Assembly: GCA_019745325.1 (NCBI GenBank)
Contig: JAIETK010000026.1
Coordinates: forward strand, 1 to 42,639
Direction of reading: 5' to 3'
From: Nitrosomonas sp.
GTDB lineage: Bacteria > Pseudomonadota > Gammaproteobacteria > Burkholderiales > Nitrosomonadaceae
Length of the DNA stretch: 42,639 nt
The notes below the pieces were generated by a model. The model was not told the origin of the DNA. It ran no database searches and saw only the letters and a program-made list of their open reading frames with translations. A program made the position numbers and the translations under genes. This document shows positions 19,401-27,847 of this stretch, piece after piece. Within the stretch, counting starts at the first letter, position 1. Each line of letters begins with the position of its first letter.

Positions 19401-20185
19401 CGATGACAGGCTATCCGGCGCTCATCGATCAAACCGAGAGCGTTGCGATCCGCTTGTTCGATACCCGCGAAGCGGCGGATCATGCGATGCGTTCGGGCGT
19501 GCGGCGGTTGTTAAGCCTGATGTTGAAAGAACAAATTAAGCAATTGGACAAGAATCTGCCCGGATTGAAACAAGCCAGCATGCAACTGGCGAGCCGGATG
19601 AATCCCGGCGATTTGAAACAGGATATGCTGAACGCGATTCTCGATCGCGCTTTGCTCAACGATGATCCCTTGCCGCGTAGCGAGGCCGAGTTTACCGCGC
19701 AGTGCCAGCGCGCCAGAAGCCGTTTGCCGGAAGTATCCGCAGCCTTGGCAAAACTGTTGCAGCAAATCGGCGCCGAATATCAGGCATTGATGGTGCGCTT
19801 ACCGGCGGTGCGCAACGACCGGGTGAAACCGGAGTTGAAGGGACAACTCGAGCATCTGCTGTACCCCGGTTTTCTCGGCGCGACTGATTGGAAACGCTTG
19901 CAGCAGTTGCCGCGTTATTTGAAAGGTATGGCGTTGCGCTTGGAAAAACTGGCTGCGAATCCCGAGCGGGATCAGCGTATCAGTACGGAAATAGCGCCGT
20001 TCTGGCAGCAATATTTACAGCGGTTCGAAAAGCACCAGAAGACCGGCGTGCATGATGACAATCTGGAAGAATTCCGCTGGCAAATCGAGGAATTGCGCGT
20101 GTCGTTGTTTGCGCAGGAGTTGAAAACGCCTGCACCGGTATCGCCGAAGCGTTTGCAGAAATTGTGGGAAAGCGTGCGGCCATAA
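16427..20185 (+). CDS. hrpA: ATP-dependent RNA helicase HrpA
   Basis: This large DEAH-box helicase of 1252 residues is close to the ~1300 of Escherichia coli HrpA, which resolves stalled or colliding ribosomes. Motif I is GETGSGKTT (48-56), motif II is DEAH (145-148) in IIDEAHERS, motif III is SAT in LIVTSATID, and motif VI is QRAGRCGR. The winged-helix/ratchet region, OB-fold and the long HrpA-specific DUF3418 C-terminal part (about 640-1250) follow. Local GC is higher than in flanking accessory genes. No clear ribosome-binding site precedes ATG 16427, though the protein starts naturally (MKKLPPEIIAKRLAHL). Confidence 0.97.
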   Translation: MKKLPPEIIAKRLAHLPRPTYAEDLPVNARREEIKQAIENHQVVIICGETGSGKTTQIPKICLELKRGVHGLIGHTQPRRIAARTVAGRIAAELNCPLGQAVGYKVRFTDKIGADSYIKLMTDGILLAETQGDPLLQAYDTLIIDEAHERSLNIDFLLGYLKQLLPKRPDLKLIVTSATIDAQRFSRHFNDAPVIEVSGRLYPVEIHYRPLGDADDDSDGDVQQAIVHAVEELHAVGSGDILVFLPGEREIRETAETLRKHSFHRLHAAIEILPLFARLSVAEQERIFQPGGARRIVLATNVAETSLTVPGIHYVIDTGLARINRYSYRNKVEQLLVEKISQASANQRAGRCGRVANGVCIRLYAEQDFQGRAAFTDPEILRSSLASVILRMKSLKIGDVEDFPFLEPPSPRMIADGYQLLAELGAVDDNRNLTATGWRLAKFPLDPKIARMILAAKQENCLHEILIIASALSVQDPRDRPFEHQAAADEAHRRFQDERSDFLAYLKLWDFYDDLLKHKKSGKKLMAQCRELFLSYRRLREWREIHGQLHTLMAELGFRPNEIPAGYDEIHRALLPGLLGNIGFKTEKEGEYLGARGIKFAIFPGSVLKKGKAKWVVAAELVETAKLYARCAARIDPAWLERIAGNLCKRHYFDPHWEKKRAQVVAFEQVTLYGLIIVSKRPVNYGPVHPKEAREIFIRSALAAGEYVTPAPFFQHNQTLIQEIEELEHKTRRQDVLVDEQEIFAFFDAIIPQDITNGAAFEKWRKQAEQQNPQLLYLTRELLMRHEAGHVTEVQFPEQMTLPDGSELALSYRFEPDHPLDGVTLTVPLPLLNRLEARQLDYLVPGLIREKITWHLKALPKQIRRMLVPLPETVTAFLLSQSNAVHPLPLADALAQFILKKTTLTVPPDTWPAAQIPPHLLMNIRVTGDAEEELAMSRDLAGLQRQLGQAAQQSFVKRGAANEKIAIERDQITQWDFGDLPAEVAFMRNGQPMTGYPALIDQTESVAIRLFDTREAADHAMRSGVRRLLSLMLKEQIKQLDKNLPGLKQASMQLASRMNPGDLKQDMLNAILDRALLNDDPLPRSEAEFTAQCQRARSRLPEVSAALAKLLQQIGAEYQALMVRLPAVRNDRVKPELKGQLEHLLYPGFLGATDWKRLQQLPRYLKGMALRLEKLAANPERDQRISTEIAPFWQQYLQRFEKHQKTGVHDDNLEEFRWQIEELRVSLFAQELKTPAPVSPKRLQKLWESVRP

Positions 20186-20189
20186 AAAA

Positions 20190-20217
20190 CGGGAGCCGCG
20201 GCTCCGGTTTGTTGTTT
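20190..20217 (+). terminator. Terminator of hrpA
   Basis: GGAGCC (20192-20197) pairs perfectly with GGCTCC (20200-20205), extended by flanking C/G pairs, and is followed by a T-rich tract (GGTTTGTTGTTTG). It lies 6 bp after the hrpA stop. Confidence 0.75.
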
Positions 20218-20434
20218 GTGCAACTTAGCACGATTATCCCGTGGTCATTTGTTTATAGATCCTCTTTTTTTGTGAAAAAATAGGATATTTGTACAGGTCG
20301 CGACTTTTATTACACCAATGATTCTGAAGAAATTCTTCGCATAGGTTAAAATGCGCTCTATTTTTTATTGATTACTGGTTTGTTGCAGAAAAATCCAGTA
20401 AATACTAACAAGTTTTCGAAACCAAGGAAGCCAC

Positions 20435-21499
20435 ATGAAATACCAAACCGATGATCTGCGCATTATCGGCGTGCATGAACTCACACCACCGGTCGAATTG
20501 CACCGCGAATATCCGATGACGGAGATCGCCACCGAAACGGTCTACTCGGCGCGGCAAAGCGCGCATCGGATTTTGCACGGTGAAGACGATCGCTTGCTGG
20601 TAGTGGTCGGGCCGTGCTCGATTCACGATGTCGACGCGGCGCTGGAATACGCGGCGCGGCTGAAGCACTTGCGCGAGGTATTGAAACCGCATTTGCACAT
20701 CGTCATGCGCGTCTATTTCGAAAAACCGCGCACGACCATCGGCTGGAAAGGATTGATCAACGATCCCGATCTGGATAACAGCTTCCATATCAACAAAGGC
20801 TTGCGGATGGCGCGGCGGTTGCTGCTGGATTTGAATACCATCGGCATGCCGTCGGCGACGGAATACCTGGATTTGATCAGTCCGCAATATCTGTCCGACC
20901 TGATCAGTTGGGCGGCAATCGGCGCCCGCACGACCGAAAGTCAGGGGCATCGCGAATTGGCTTCCGGCGTTTCCTGTCCGATCGGATTTAAAAACGGCAC
21001 TTACGGCAACCTGAATATCGCCATCGATGCCATCGCCGCGGCTTCGCGTCCGCATCATTTTCTATCGGTGACCAAGGAAGGGCACACCGCGATTTTTGCC
21101 ACCAAGGGTAATGAGGATTGCCACATCATTTTGCGCGGCGGCAGGAAGCCGAATTATGATGCCGCCAGCGTCGAGTCGGCGACCGAAGAATTGCAAAAAG
21201 CCAAGTTGCCGCCGCATCTGATGATCGACTTCAGTCATGCTAACAGCCACAAGGATTACCGCCGCCAAGCCGAAGTCGCCGCTAATGTGGCCGAGCAGAT
21301 TGCCGCCGGAAATCGGGCGATTTGCGGGGTGATGATCGAGAGCCATCTGGTCGAGGGCAATCAAAAAGCCGACGACAAGAAACGTGAGGAATTGTTGTAC
21401 GGGCAAAGCATTACCGATGGTTGCATCGGTTTTGAAATGACCGAGCAAGTGTTGCAGCAACTGGCCAAAGCCGTTGAGAAGCGCCGGAAGAGAAAATAA
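20435..21499 (+). CDS. aroG: 3-deoxy-7-phosphoheptulonate synthase (type I, AroG-like)
   Basis: This 354-residue enzyme condenses phosphoenolpyruvate and erythrose 4-phosphate, the first step of the shikimate pathway. It aligns by eye over its full length with Escherichia coli AroG: LLVVVGPCSIHD, MRVYFEKPRTTIGWKGLINDPDLDNSF, GARTTESQ, HRELASG, SCPIGFKNGT, DCHIILRGG, MIDFSHANS and ESHLVEGNQ. Those segments carry the metal ligands (Cys, His, Glu, Asp). The N-terminal extension that forms the feedback site is present, so aromatic amino acid inhibition is expected. The isozyme type cannot be read. AAGGAAG at 20424-20430 is a good ribosome-binding site. Confidence 0.96.
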   Translation: MKYQTDDLRIIGVHELTPPVELHREYPMTEIATETVYSARQSAHRILHGEDDRLLVVVGPCSIHDVDAALEYAARLKHLREVLKPHLHIVMRVYFEKPRTTIGWKGLINDPDLDNSFHINKGLRMARRLLLDLNTIGMPSATEYLDLISPQYLSDLISWAAIGARTTESQGHRELASGVSCPIGFKNGTYGNLNIAIDAIAAASRPHHFLSVTKEGHTAIFATKGNEDCHIILRGGRKPNYDAASVESATEELQKAKLPPHLMIDFSHANSHKDYRRQAEVAANVAEQIAAGNRAICGVMIESHLVEGNQKADDKKREELLYGQSITDGCIGFEMTEQVLQQLAKAVEKRRKRK

Positions 21500-21506
21500 C
21501 GCGTTT

Positions 21507-21553
21507 AGCGCCGACTAATTGCCTGCGCAAGCGAATTAATCAGCGCTTCCTTA
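21507..21553. repeat. Short palindromic copy of the GGAAACGCTGATTAATT repeat
   Basis: The arms AGCGCCGACTAATT (21507-21520) and AATTAATCAGCGCT (21534-21547) pair at 11 of 14 positions around a GC-rich centre. The right arm plus CCTTA reads, on the minus strand, as TAAGGAAGCGCTGATTAATT, matching the ends of the 152-bp element at 24220-24371. The repeat fills the gap between convergent aroG and the ABC permease and supplies the TAA of the permease gene. Confidence 0.65.
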
Positions 21554-22807
21554 GTTTCTGACCGTCAAACCTTGATGCAACGACAACCGGTAAGCGCTTA
21601 AAGCCGGAATCAAACTCAGCAGGAAGGTGCTGGCCACGATGATGCCAAGGTGCATGATGATCGAGTCATTCATCACCAAATTGCTAATGAAAATGCCGAA
21701 ATTTTCAGCCAGGTAGGTTTTGGAAAAATGGAGCGCAACCGCTAGTAAGCATATCGCCAGGATAATAGCGGATAGCACGATCAACAACGCTTCCAGTTGA
21801 ATGATCAGGAACACAAACCAGGAACTCGCTCCGATCGCGCGCATCACCGCAATTTCGCGTTGCCGCTCGCGGATCGATGACAGCAGCATGGTGCTCAAGC
21901 CTAATAACGCCGAGAACAATACCAGATACGATATCAATTGCAGCGTATTTTCCATCGCCCGCATCATTTCCCATAATTCCATCAATGTCACGCCGGGAAG
22001 AATCGCCAGCAAGGGTTCTTTGGCGTATTGATTGATCTGGCGCTGTACCTGGAAAGTCGCCATTTTGGACTGTAGCCCGATCATGAAAGCGGTGATGCTT
22101 TTCGGCGTGAGATCACGCTTTTCGATGTCCTCGTCCGTAATCCGCTTGCCCGGGATCTTAACGCCGTCCCGCCAATTGAGGTGAATCGCTTCCATTCCTT
22201 GCAGACTGATATATAACGCCTGATCGGCGGGTGTTCCGGTCGATCTGAGAATGCCCGTGACGGTAAAGGGCCTGTCGTCATGCGAGCTGAAGCTGACTTG
22301 TCCGAGTCCGTGCGCCAGCACGATGGGGTCGTGCAAACGGTAATTGAGCTTTTTGGCGATATCGGCGCCCAGCACGACATCGAATACTTTCGCGAATGCC
22401 CGGCCCTCGGAAAAATCCAGCCTGGCATTTTCACCAAAGCGGAACCGTTCGAAAAAGTCGCCGGTGGTACCGACCACGCGGAAACCGCGATGCGAATCGC
22501 CCAATGAGATCGGAATGGTCCATGCCACTTTGGGATCATTGGCAAATGCCTGGTAACTTTGCCACGAAATATTGTTGGTGGGATTGCCGATGCGAAAGAC
22601 CGAATACAACAGCAGATTGAGCTGGCCGGTGCGTGCTCCGGCGATCAGATCGACGCCGGAAACGGTTTTACTGAAACTTTCCTTGGCTTCGAAACGGATA
22701 TGCTCGACCCCGAGCAGCACGAACACGCTGATGGCAACGGAAAACAACGTCAGCCATGCGGTATAGCGCCGGCTGCGCAAACTTTGCCAGGCGATTTTAG
22801 CAAGCAT
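21551..22807 (-). CDS. FtsX/MacB-type ABC transporter permease (PA4065-like)
   Basis: This 418-residue permease has an N-terminal membrane helix (RRYTAWLTLFSVAISVFVLLG), a large periplasmic MacB-core domain (about 45-280) and three C-terminal helices (about 285-310, 335-360 and 375-400), the FtsX architecture. The segment ERQREIAVMRAIGASSWFV is the coupling motif of LolC/MacB-type permeases. It starts 11 bp inside the ATPase gene, so the two are coupled. By neighbourhood it matches the zinc-starvation operon PA4063-PA4066 of Pseudomonas aeruginosa, where it may move a protein or metallophore rather than zinc itself. That role is inference. Confidence 0.88.
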   Translation of the reverse strand: MLAKIAWQSLRSRRYTAWLTLFSVAISVFVLLGVEHIRFEAKESFSKTVSGVDLIAGARTGQLNLLLYSVFRIGNPTNNISWQSYQAFANDPKVAWTIPISLGDSHRGFRVVGTTGDFFERFRFGENARLDFSEGRAFAKVFDVVLGADIAKKLNYRLHDPIVLAHGLGQVSFSSHDDRPFTVTGILRSTGTPADQALYISLQGMEAIHLNWRDGVKIPGKRITDEDIEKRDLTPKSITAFMIGLQSKMATFQVQRQINQYAKEPLLAILPGVTLMELWEMMRAMENTLQLISYLVLFSALLGLSTMLLSSIRERQREIAVMRAIGASSWFVFLIIQLEALLIVLSAIILAICLLAVALHFSKTYLAENFGIFISNLVMNDSIIMHLGIIVASTFLLSLIPALSAYRLSLHQGLTVRN

Positions 22808-23537
22808 GAACTACCGCCCCCGCGCGGTTGATTGCGGTCAGATTCACAATCCGCTGGAAATGTTGCGCCAATGAAGTGTCATGACTGACAAAAATCAAGG
22901 TATTGCCCTGATCCTTGCAAAGCTCAAGCAATAACTGCATGAAAGCGGTGCGGGCATCGCTGTCCAATGCCGATGTCGGCTCATCGGCGATCAGGATCTC
23001 CGGGGCGTTGATGAGCGCCCGGGCGATTGCAACCCGCTGTTGCTGCCCCACGCTCAGTGCGCCGGTTTGCTGATGCAGCAGGGAACGGTCCAGTCCCAAT
23101 GCGGTAAACAGTTGCAATGCTTGCGATTCGATACCGGCATTCGTTTTTTTACCGAAATACGCAGCCAGGCGGATATTGTCGAGTACGTTTAAATAGGGGA
23201 TCAGGTTGAATTGCTGAAACACGATGCCGATATGCCGGGCCCGGAAAATATCCCGCTGATGCGCCGAGAGCGCGGCTAAATCTTGACCGAGTATTTCCAC
23301 GCTGCCGTGAGCCGTTGTCAAAATTCCCGCCAGCAGATTGAGCAAGGTCGATTTTCCTGATCCGGAAGGTCCCTGAAGAAAGACTCGCTCGCCTTGTTGA
23401 ACATGCCAGCTTGGAATGTCGAGGATCGCCGGTGAGTTTTTTTCGGGATAGGAAAAAACCAACCGGCTGATTTTTATTGCATCGGGCGCTTGCGTAGCGG
23501 CCGTTTTCAGCGGGGTTTCTGGAGAAATGACCGTCAA
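22797..23537 (-). CDS. ABC transporter ATP-binding protein (LolD/MacB type, PA4064-like)
   Basis: This 246-residue ATPase pairs with the overlapping permease gene. It shows Walker A GPSGSGKSTLLNLLAG, signature LSVGQQQRVAIARAL, Walker B ILIADEPTSALD and the H-loop IFVSHDTSL. There is no ATG near the front. A TTG at 23537, five bases after a perfect AGGAGG (23543-23548), is the likely start; TTG 23540 is too close to that site. It belongs to the lipoprotein-release/macrolide-export subfamily, which couples ATP use to mechanical movement of periplasmic partners. Confidence 0.9.
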   Translation of the reverse strand: MTVISPETPLKTAATQAPDAIKISRLVFSYPEKNSPAILDIPSWHVQQGERVFLQGPSGSGKSTLLNLLAGILTTAHGSVEILGQDLAALSAHQRDIFRARHIGIVFQQFNLIPYLNVLDNIRLAAYFGKKTNAGIESQALQLFTALGLDRSLLHQQTGALSVGQQQRVAIARALINAPEILIADEPTSALDSDARTAFMQLLLELCKDQGNTLIFVSHDTSLAQHFQRIVNLTAINRAGAVVHAC

Positions 23538-23590
23538 CAAAGCCTCCTTGCTTTTTTCTTCGTTTGTCCCCGGATGATATACTGCACCGT

Positions 23591-24211
23591 ATGATTACAA
23601 CAGCATTTTATCGCAAGTTATCTTTCCAGGCCGTTAAACGGTTGATCTTTGCCGGTACGGCGGCCGCATTGCTGATGATCGGCGCGCAGGGCGTTGATTC
23701 GGTCGCGCAATCCGGTACGGCGGCGTACCGCACTGTCGAATGGGTGGATTTGATGCCGGCGGATGACTTGGAGGCGTTGCTGAATCCGCCGGATTATCTC
23801 GATGACATCGAAGACGGTTCGGAGCAAGACCGTTTGAACAGTCAACTCAAACCTGTTACGCCATCAGCGGAAGACGACCGCTATCAGCAAGCGTTGAAAT
23901 CCACGCGGATCATGCCGGAATTCGATAACCGGAAAATCAGGATTCCGGGCTATATCGTGCCGCTGGAGTTCGGTAAGAATCAACTGGTCACGCGCTTTTT
24001 CCTGGTGCCGTATTTCGGCGCCTGCATCCACGTGCCGCCGCCACCGCCGAATCAAATCATTTATGGCGTTTACGACAAAGGATTCAAGCTCAATCATTTG
24101 CAGGAAGCTTTCTGGCTGACCGGTTTGCTGAAGACAACATTGACCGAAAACGATGTTGCGACCTCCGCGTATACCTTACAGGTGGCGGACATCAAACCTT
24201 ATACCGAGTAA
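23591..24211 (+). CDS. DUF3299 periplasmic protein (PA4066-like)
   Basis: This 206-residue exported protein has an N-terminal membrane/signal segment (LIFAGTAAALLMIGAQGVDS). The conserved DUF3299 core is RKIRIPGYIVPLEFGKNQLVTRFFLVPYFGACIHVPPPPPNQIIYG. The Cys and His in GACIHVPPPP are the invariant feature and could bind metal. It is divergent from the ABC pair across ~53 bp. The frame is open to a TTG at 23564, but ATG 23591 gives the better signal sequence. In other proteobacteria this family lies with the same ABC pair and a DUF2796 protein under zinc control; here it is inverted relative to them. Confidence 0.85.
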   Translation: MITTAFYRKLSFQAVKRLIFAGTAAALLMIGAQGVDSVAQSGTAAYRTVEWVDLMPADDLEALLNPPDYLDDIEDGSEQDRLNSQLKPVTPSAEDDRYQQALKSTRIMPEFDNRKIRIPGYIVPLEFGKNQLVTRFFLVPYFGACIHVPPPPPNQIIYGVYDKGFKLNHLQEAFWLTGLLKTTLTENDVATSAYTLQVADIKPYTE

Positions 24212-24219
24212 CCCGGTAC

Positions 24220-24371
24220 CTAGGGAAACGCTGATTAATTCGGCGAACGAGATGAAGCACGAGGCGCACGGCGCACAGCAACCGAGACATATCAAACAAG
24301 ATAGGCGAGGGAGCGAGTACCGCGCAACGAAGTGATACGCTCGTATAGTCAATTAATCAGTATTTCCCTAG
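24220..24371. mobile_element. 152-bp MITE-like element
   Basis: The ends are mirror images: 24220-24240 reads CTAGGGAAACGCTGATTAATT and the complement of 24351-24371 differs at only two positions. There is no coding capacity inside. The ends read TA-GGGAAA...TTTCCC-TA, compatible with a TA (IS630/Tc1) or CTAG (IS5 group) target duplication. It sits 8 bp after the DUF3299 stop and 1 bp before the DUF2796 stop, between convergent genes. The parent transposase is not in the window. Confidence 0.8.
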
Positions 24372-24372
24372 C

Positions 24373-24927
24373 TTACTTGATTTTCAGGCGGTTGATCGCC
24401 GGAGTTAATAGTTGCGCGCCTTGCGACCGATCGGTAATCCACTGCGCTTTAATTTGTTGAATCCCCGGGAAAATAGCGAACAAGTCCATGCGGATTTCGT
24501 TCAATTCCGCAATCCGAGAACACTGAAAACGGTAACTGGCATGGATATCCGCGTGTTCCTCATGATGATCGTGACCATCGTCGCCATCTGCATGCGGGTG
24601 GATTTCCGGCATCCGGACATCGCTATCCACCAGCCGACAACCGGCGCTTGGCAGTGCAAATAACCGGGTTGGTTCGGTCAAAATTTGCCGGGTTGCGTGA
24701 AATGCCGTCTTTTGTTCAGCAGTAACCGGCGCGTGCTCGAATCCGAGCAAATTCACGGCTGGGGATTCCAGCGCCAAATGCACGTCATGATTTTCCAGAA
24801 CGATATTCAACGTGGCGATTCCATGCACATGCGGTTCGTGCGCCGGGTGTCCGGACGCTGCGACCGTAGCATTTGATAATGCAGAAAGTAATAGCAGCCA
24901 GCCGGTTGCACGCAGTTTACGATGCAT
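24373..24927 (-). CDS. His-rich periplasmic DUF2796/ZrgA-like zinc-binding protein (PA4063-like)
   Basis: This 184-residue secreted protein begins MHRKLRATGWLLLLSALSNATVAAS, a signal peptide. The mature part starts GHPAHEPHVHGIATLNIVLE, the DUF2796 hallmark. A His/Asp-rich loop, HPHADGDDGHDHHEEHADIH, lies in the middle and is a likely Zn(II) ligand region. It resembles ZrgA and PA4063, periplasmic zinc-binding proteins made during zinc starvation. It overlaps the end of the upstream CobW gene by 11 bp, so it belongs to the minus-strand zur-cobW operon. An earlier ATG at 24972 is possible but would move the signal away from the N-terminus. Confidence 0.87.
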   Translation of the reverse strand: MHRKLRATGWLLLLSALSNATVAASGHPAHEPHVHGIATLNIVLENHDVHLALESPAVNLLGFEHAPVTAEQKTAFHATRQILTEPTRLFALPSAGCRLVDSDVRMPEIHPHADGDDGHDHHEEHADIHASYRFQCSRIAELNEIRMDLFAIFPGIQQIKAQWITDRSQGAQLLTPAINRLKIK

Positions 24928-26023
24928 GGCTTGCCTGAGCTGAGCCAACCAGCGCGATGAACGTGTCTTCAATCACGGAATACGGTACATCCCGCGTTAT
25001 GAAAACGATGCGGCTCCGGCGGTCTTCCGAAGGCCACTCGGGGAATTCCACGGGTGGATGGAAAATATGCTGCACGCCATGAATGACCCACGGCGTAGCG
25101 TGATTTTTCATGTTCAAGATGCCTTTGATCCGTAAAATATCCGGGCCTTTGATAGCCATCAACAGATTCAGCCAATCGTCGAAAAGCGCCGGTTCGATCG
25201 GGTCTTCGAAGGTGAAACAAAAAGCCTGCACATGATCGTCGTGGCGGTTGACGCCGGACTGAGCCGTAACCGGCGGATGCGTGCGGAGCAATGGATTGTT
25301 TCCGGGGCTGACCGGCTGGTAACGATTGATAGGCTTGGATTCATACGATTCCGCATTGAGCCATTTCATCACATCCGGTGTTTTTTGATCGATCGAAAAA
25401 AACGTGTCGTTGAAAACCGGTTGCAAATCCGCCAGACCGTTGACCGCCAGCAATTGCATCGCGGACGGATTCAGGGCGTGCACGCGTTGCTGCACGGCGC
25501 TGAGCGTTTGTTCGTCGACGAGATCGCTTTTGGTCAAAATGATCCGGTCGGCAACGGCGATTTGCTTCACTGCTTCCGTGTGGCGATCAAGCGTTTCCAT
25601 CGCATTGACGGTATCGACGGCCGTCACGACCGCGTCCAGGCGATAGCGGCTGGCGATGTGCTGGCTGGTCATCAGCGTATGCAGCACCGGCGCGGGATCG
25701 GCTAATCCGGTGGTTTCGATCACGACCCGGTCAAAACTGCGCGAGCCGTTGCGGGCGAAACGCCAGGTGGCATCTTTCAGTACTTTTGCCAAGTCGCCGC
25801 GGATCGAGCAACAAACACAGCCGTTTCCCATTTCCATCACTACCGTTTCGGTGCTTTGCGTGACCAATAGGTGGTCTAGGCTGATTTCGCCGAATTCGTT
25901 GATGATCACCAAAGTCTTGCTGAAAAAAGGCTGACGCACCAGTTGGTTGAGCAGCGTGGTTTTGCCGCTGCCTAGAAAGCCGGTCAGCAAAATGACGGGA
26001 ATCCGTGCGTTGCGATCTTCCAT
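24917..26023 (-). CDS. CobW/COG0523-family GTPase (zinc metallochaperone-like)
   Basis: This 368-residue G3E GTPase has Walker A GFLGSGKTT (about residues 15-23), the metal-binding CxCC motif in NGCVCCSIRGDL, Walker B-like VVIETTGLADP and the guanine-specificity motif TKSDL. The C-terminal CobW_C domain includes PDILRIKGILNMKN. COG0523 proteins under Zur control deliver zinc to essential enzymes when zinc is scarce. It lies 23 bp after zur and overlaps the DUF2796 gene, so zur-cobW-DUF2796 form one operon. Confidence 0.92.
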   Translation of the reverse strand: MEDRNARIPVILLTGFLGSGKTTLLNQLVRQPFFSKTLVIINEFGEISLDHLLVTQSTETVVMEMGNGCVCCSIRGDLAKVLKDATWRFARNGSRSFDRVVIETTGLADPAPVLHTLMTSQHIASRYRLDAVVTAVDTVNAMETLDRHTEAVKQIAVADRIILTKSDLVDEQTLSAVQQRVHALNPSAMQLLAVNGLADLQPVFNDTFFSIDQKTPDVMKWLNAESYESKPINRYQPVSPGNNPLLRTHPPVTAQSGVNRHDDHVQAFCFTFEDPIEPALFDDWLNLLMAIKGPDILRIKGILNMKNHATPWVIHGVQHIFHPPVEFPEWPSEDRRSRIVFITRDVPYSVIEDTFIALVGSAQASHAS

Positions 26024-26046
26024 CGGTGAAATTCAAATAAAGCCGG

Positions 26047-26511
26047 TTATTCGGAAATAATCTGGCACTGCTTGCAGATACCGTGCAATTCCAGTTGCTG
26101 GTGCGCCAATGCAAACCCTGTACTGCGAATGCTCTGCTCGAGATCTTCGATGATATGTTTTTTGATGCCGATTTCCTTGACGCTGCCGCAGCGGTCGCAA
26201 ATCAGAAATTGCGGGGTTTCATGCCGGTGGCTGCAGGTGATATGCGCGCATGACATGTATTGACCGGCGGTTTCCAGTTTATGCACCAGTTTTTCCCGGA
26301 TCAGAAATTCCAGCATGCGATAAACCGACATCACCGGTAGCGATTCCTGAAATTGGGTTTTATATTTGTCGACGATTTCATAGGCCGATAGCGGCGTGGC
26401 GGAAGCCAGTAATACCGTCAACACATTTTTGCGCTTTTCCGTCAATTTGCTGCCGGTTGCTGCGCAAACTTCTTGTGATCGCTTGATGATTTGATCGATA
26501 TCCGCTGACAT
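26047..26511 (-). CDS. zur: Fur-family regulator, Zur type
   Basis: This 154-residue repressor has an N-terminal winged helix (KLTEKRKNVLTVLLASATPLSAYEIVDKYK, PVMSVYRMLEFLIREKLVHKL) and a C-terminal metal-binding dimer domain. Two CxxC pairs, CDRC and CKQC, form the structural zinc site, and the histidine-rich CAHITCSHRHETPQF segment holds the regulatory ligands. Zur would repress zinc-uptake genes when zinc is replete. Its placement among CobW, DUF2796 and receptor genes supports Zur over Fur. The upstream gap to the first CobW gene is about 100 bp, so it may have its own promoter. Confidence 0.92.
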   Translation of the reverse strand: MSADIDQIIKRSQEVCAATGSKLTEKRKNVLTVLLASATPLSAYEIVDKYKTQFQESLPVMSVYRMLEFLIREKLVHKLETAGQYMSCAHITCSHRHETPQFLICDRCGSVKEIGIKKHIIEDLEQSIRSTGFALAHQQLELHGICKQCQIISE

Positions 26512-26610
26512 TTTGAATTTTTAAGCTTTCAGGAATCAAGAATCCATTGATTATATGAACATATTACGTGAAATTGTGAAAATTTCAAAACCATGACTGC
26601 CATTCACCGG

Positions 26611-27825
26611 TTATTGTTCTTCAACCCAGACCGGAAACGGATCGGGCAGGGCGGGCCAGTGCGATTCACCGGCTTGCAGCTCTGCATCCGTCAATAAGCA
26701 TTCATCCAGCCATTGGCGAATGGCTGACTGATCGAGATTCTGTCCGATAAACACCAATTCCTGCCGCCGGTCTCCGCACGGTTCTTCCCAATCTTCCATG
26801 ATGGACTGCACGGAGATTTCATCCTCCGGCCATTCATCTCTGGGGACGGCTGCCCAAAACATGCCGGCATAACCGTAATGCGCAATTCCACCGGCCTGAT
26901 TCCATTGGCCGGCTTGATCCGGGCGTGTGGCCAGCCAGAAAAAACCCTTGGAGCGGAGCAGTTTGCCTTCATTCCAAGGATGATGGAGAAAATCGTAGAA
27001 TCGTTGCGGATGAAAGGGTTTTCTGGCGGAATAAACAAAACTGCTGATGCCGTATGCTTCGGTTTCAGGGATATGCTCGCCGCGCATTTCCTTCAACCAG
27101 CCGGGTGCTTGTTGCGCTTTTTCAAAGTTGAATTTACGGGTATTTAATATCCGGGCTGCATCGATACAGCCGTTCTGGATCGCGATGATTTCCGCTTCGG
27201 TATTCAAGCTGCGTAAAATGCCGCGCAGATTATCTAATTCTTCGGGGCTGATCAAATCAATTTTATTGATTAAAATCACATCGCTGAACTCAACTTGATC
27301 AATCAGCAACTCGGTGACGCTGCGTTCGTCATCCGCCCCCAAGCTCTCGCCGGTTTCCTGCAGCATTTTGGCTTCATCGAAATCCTTGAGGAAGTTCACC
27401 GCATCCACCACCGTTACCATTGTGTCGAGGCGCGCCACGTCGGACAGGCTGACATCGCTGCCGTCTGCAAAAGTGAAAGTTTCCGCGATCGGCAACGGCT
27501 CCGAAATGCCCGTGGATTCAATTACCAGATAATCAAACTTTTTTTCATGCGCAAGCTTGCGCACTTCGATCAGTAAATCCTCGCGCAACGTGCAACAAAT
27601 ACAACCGTTACTCATCTCAATCAGCTTTTCTTCAGACCGGTTGAAGGAAATCTCTTTTTCGATCAATGCGGCGTCGACGTTGATTTCACTCATGTCATTG
27701 ACGATCACGGCAACGCGCATTCCTTGCCGGTTACTCAAAATATGATTGAGTACGGTGGTTTTTCCAGCGCCCAAAAAACCCGACAGCACCGTTACAGGTA
27801 ATTGCTCAATAGTCATTGCAGTCAT
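26611..27825 (-). CDS. CobW/COG0523-family GTPase (ZigA/YciC-like)
   Basis: This 404-residue GTPase starts [24 protein letters not shown]. It has the P-loop GFLGAGKTT, the zinc-binding CxCC in [24 protein letters not shown] and the NKIDL specificity motif. The C-terminal part has [11 protein letters not shown] and [13 protein letters not shown], typical of the ZigA/YciC branch, the group most often controlled by Zur. The frame stays open to 27867, but that stretch contains the palindromic operator, so ATG 27825 (or 27816) is the likelier start. It is divergent from the TonB receptor gene. Confidence 0.92.
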   Translation of the reverse strand: MTAMTIEQLPVTVLSGFLGAGKTTVLNHILSNRQGMRVAVIVNDMSEINVDAALIEKEISFNRSEEKLIEMSNGCICCTLREDLLIEVRKLAHEKKFDYLVIESTGISEPLPIAETFTFADGSDVSLSDVARLDTMVTVVDAVNFLKDFDEAKMLQETGESLGADDERSVTELLIDQVEFSDVILINKIDLISPEELDNLRGILRSLNTEAEIIAIQNGCIDAARILNTRKFNFEKAQQAPGWLKEMRGEHIPETEAYGISSFVYSARKPFHPQRFYDFLHHPWNEGKLLRSKGFFWLATRPDQAGQWNQAGGIAHYGYAGMFWAAVPRDEWPEDEISVQSIMEDWEEPCGDRRQELVFIGQNLDQSAIRQWLDECLLTDAELQAGESHWPALPDPFPVWVEEQ

Positions 27826-27847
27826 CGATTGTTTGATGTTGATGCTC

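Noticed and set aside
17057..19483. Long minus-strand open frames (563 and 244 residues) opposite hrpA
   Set aside because: High-GC codon use of hrpA leaves the opposite strand open. The translations are Arg/Gln/His-rich with no domain sense.
23564..23590. TTG-initiated N-terminal extension of the DUF3299 protein
   Set aside because: It adds a charged stretch before the signal sequence and has no ribosome-binding site at a suitable distance.
26553..26564. ATATG-AA-CATAT upstream of zur as a second Zur operator
   Set aside because: The half-sites resemble those at 27848-27865 but are 2 bp apart instead of 8, so the same dimer geometry is not possible. Autoregulation remains unproven.
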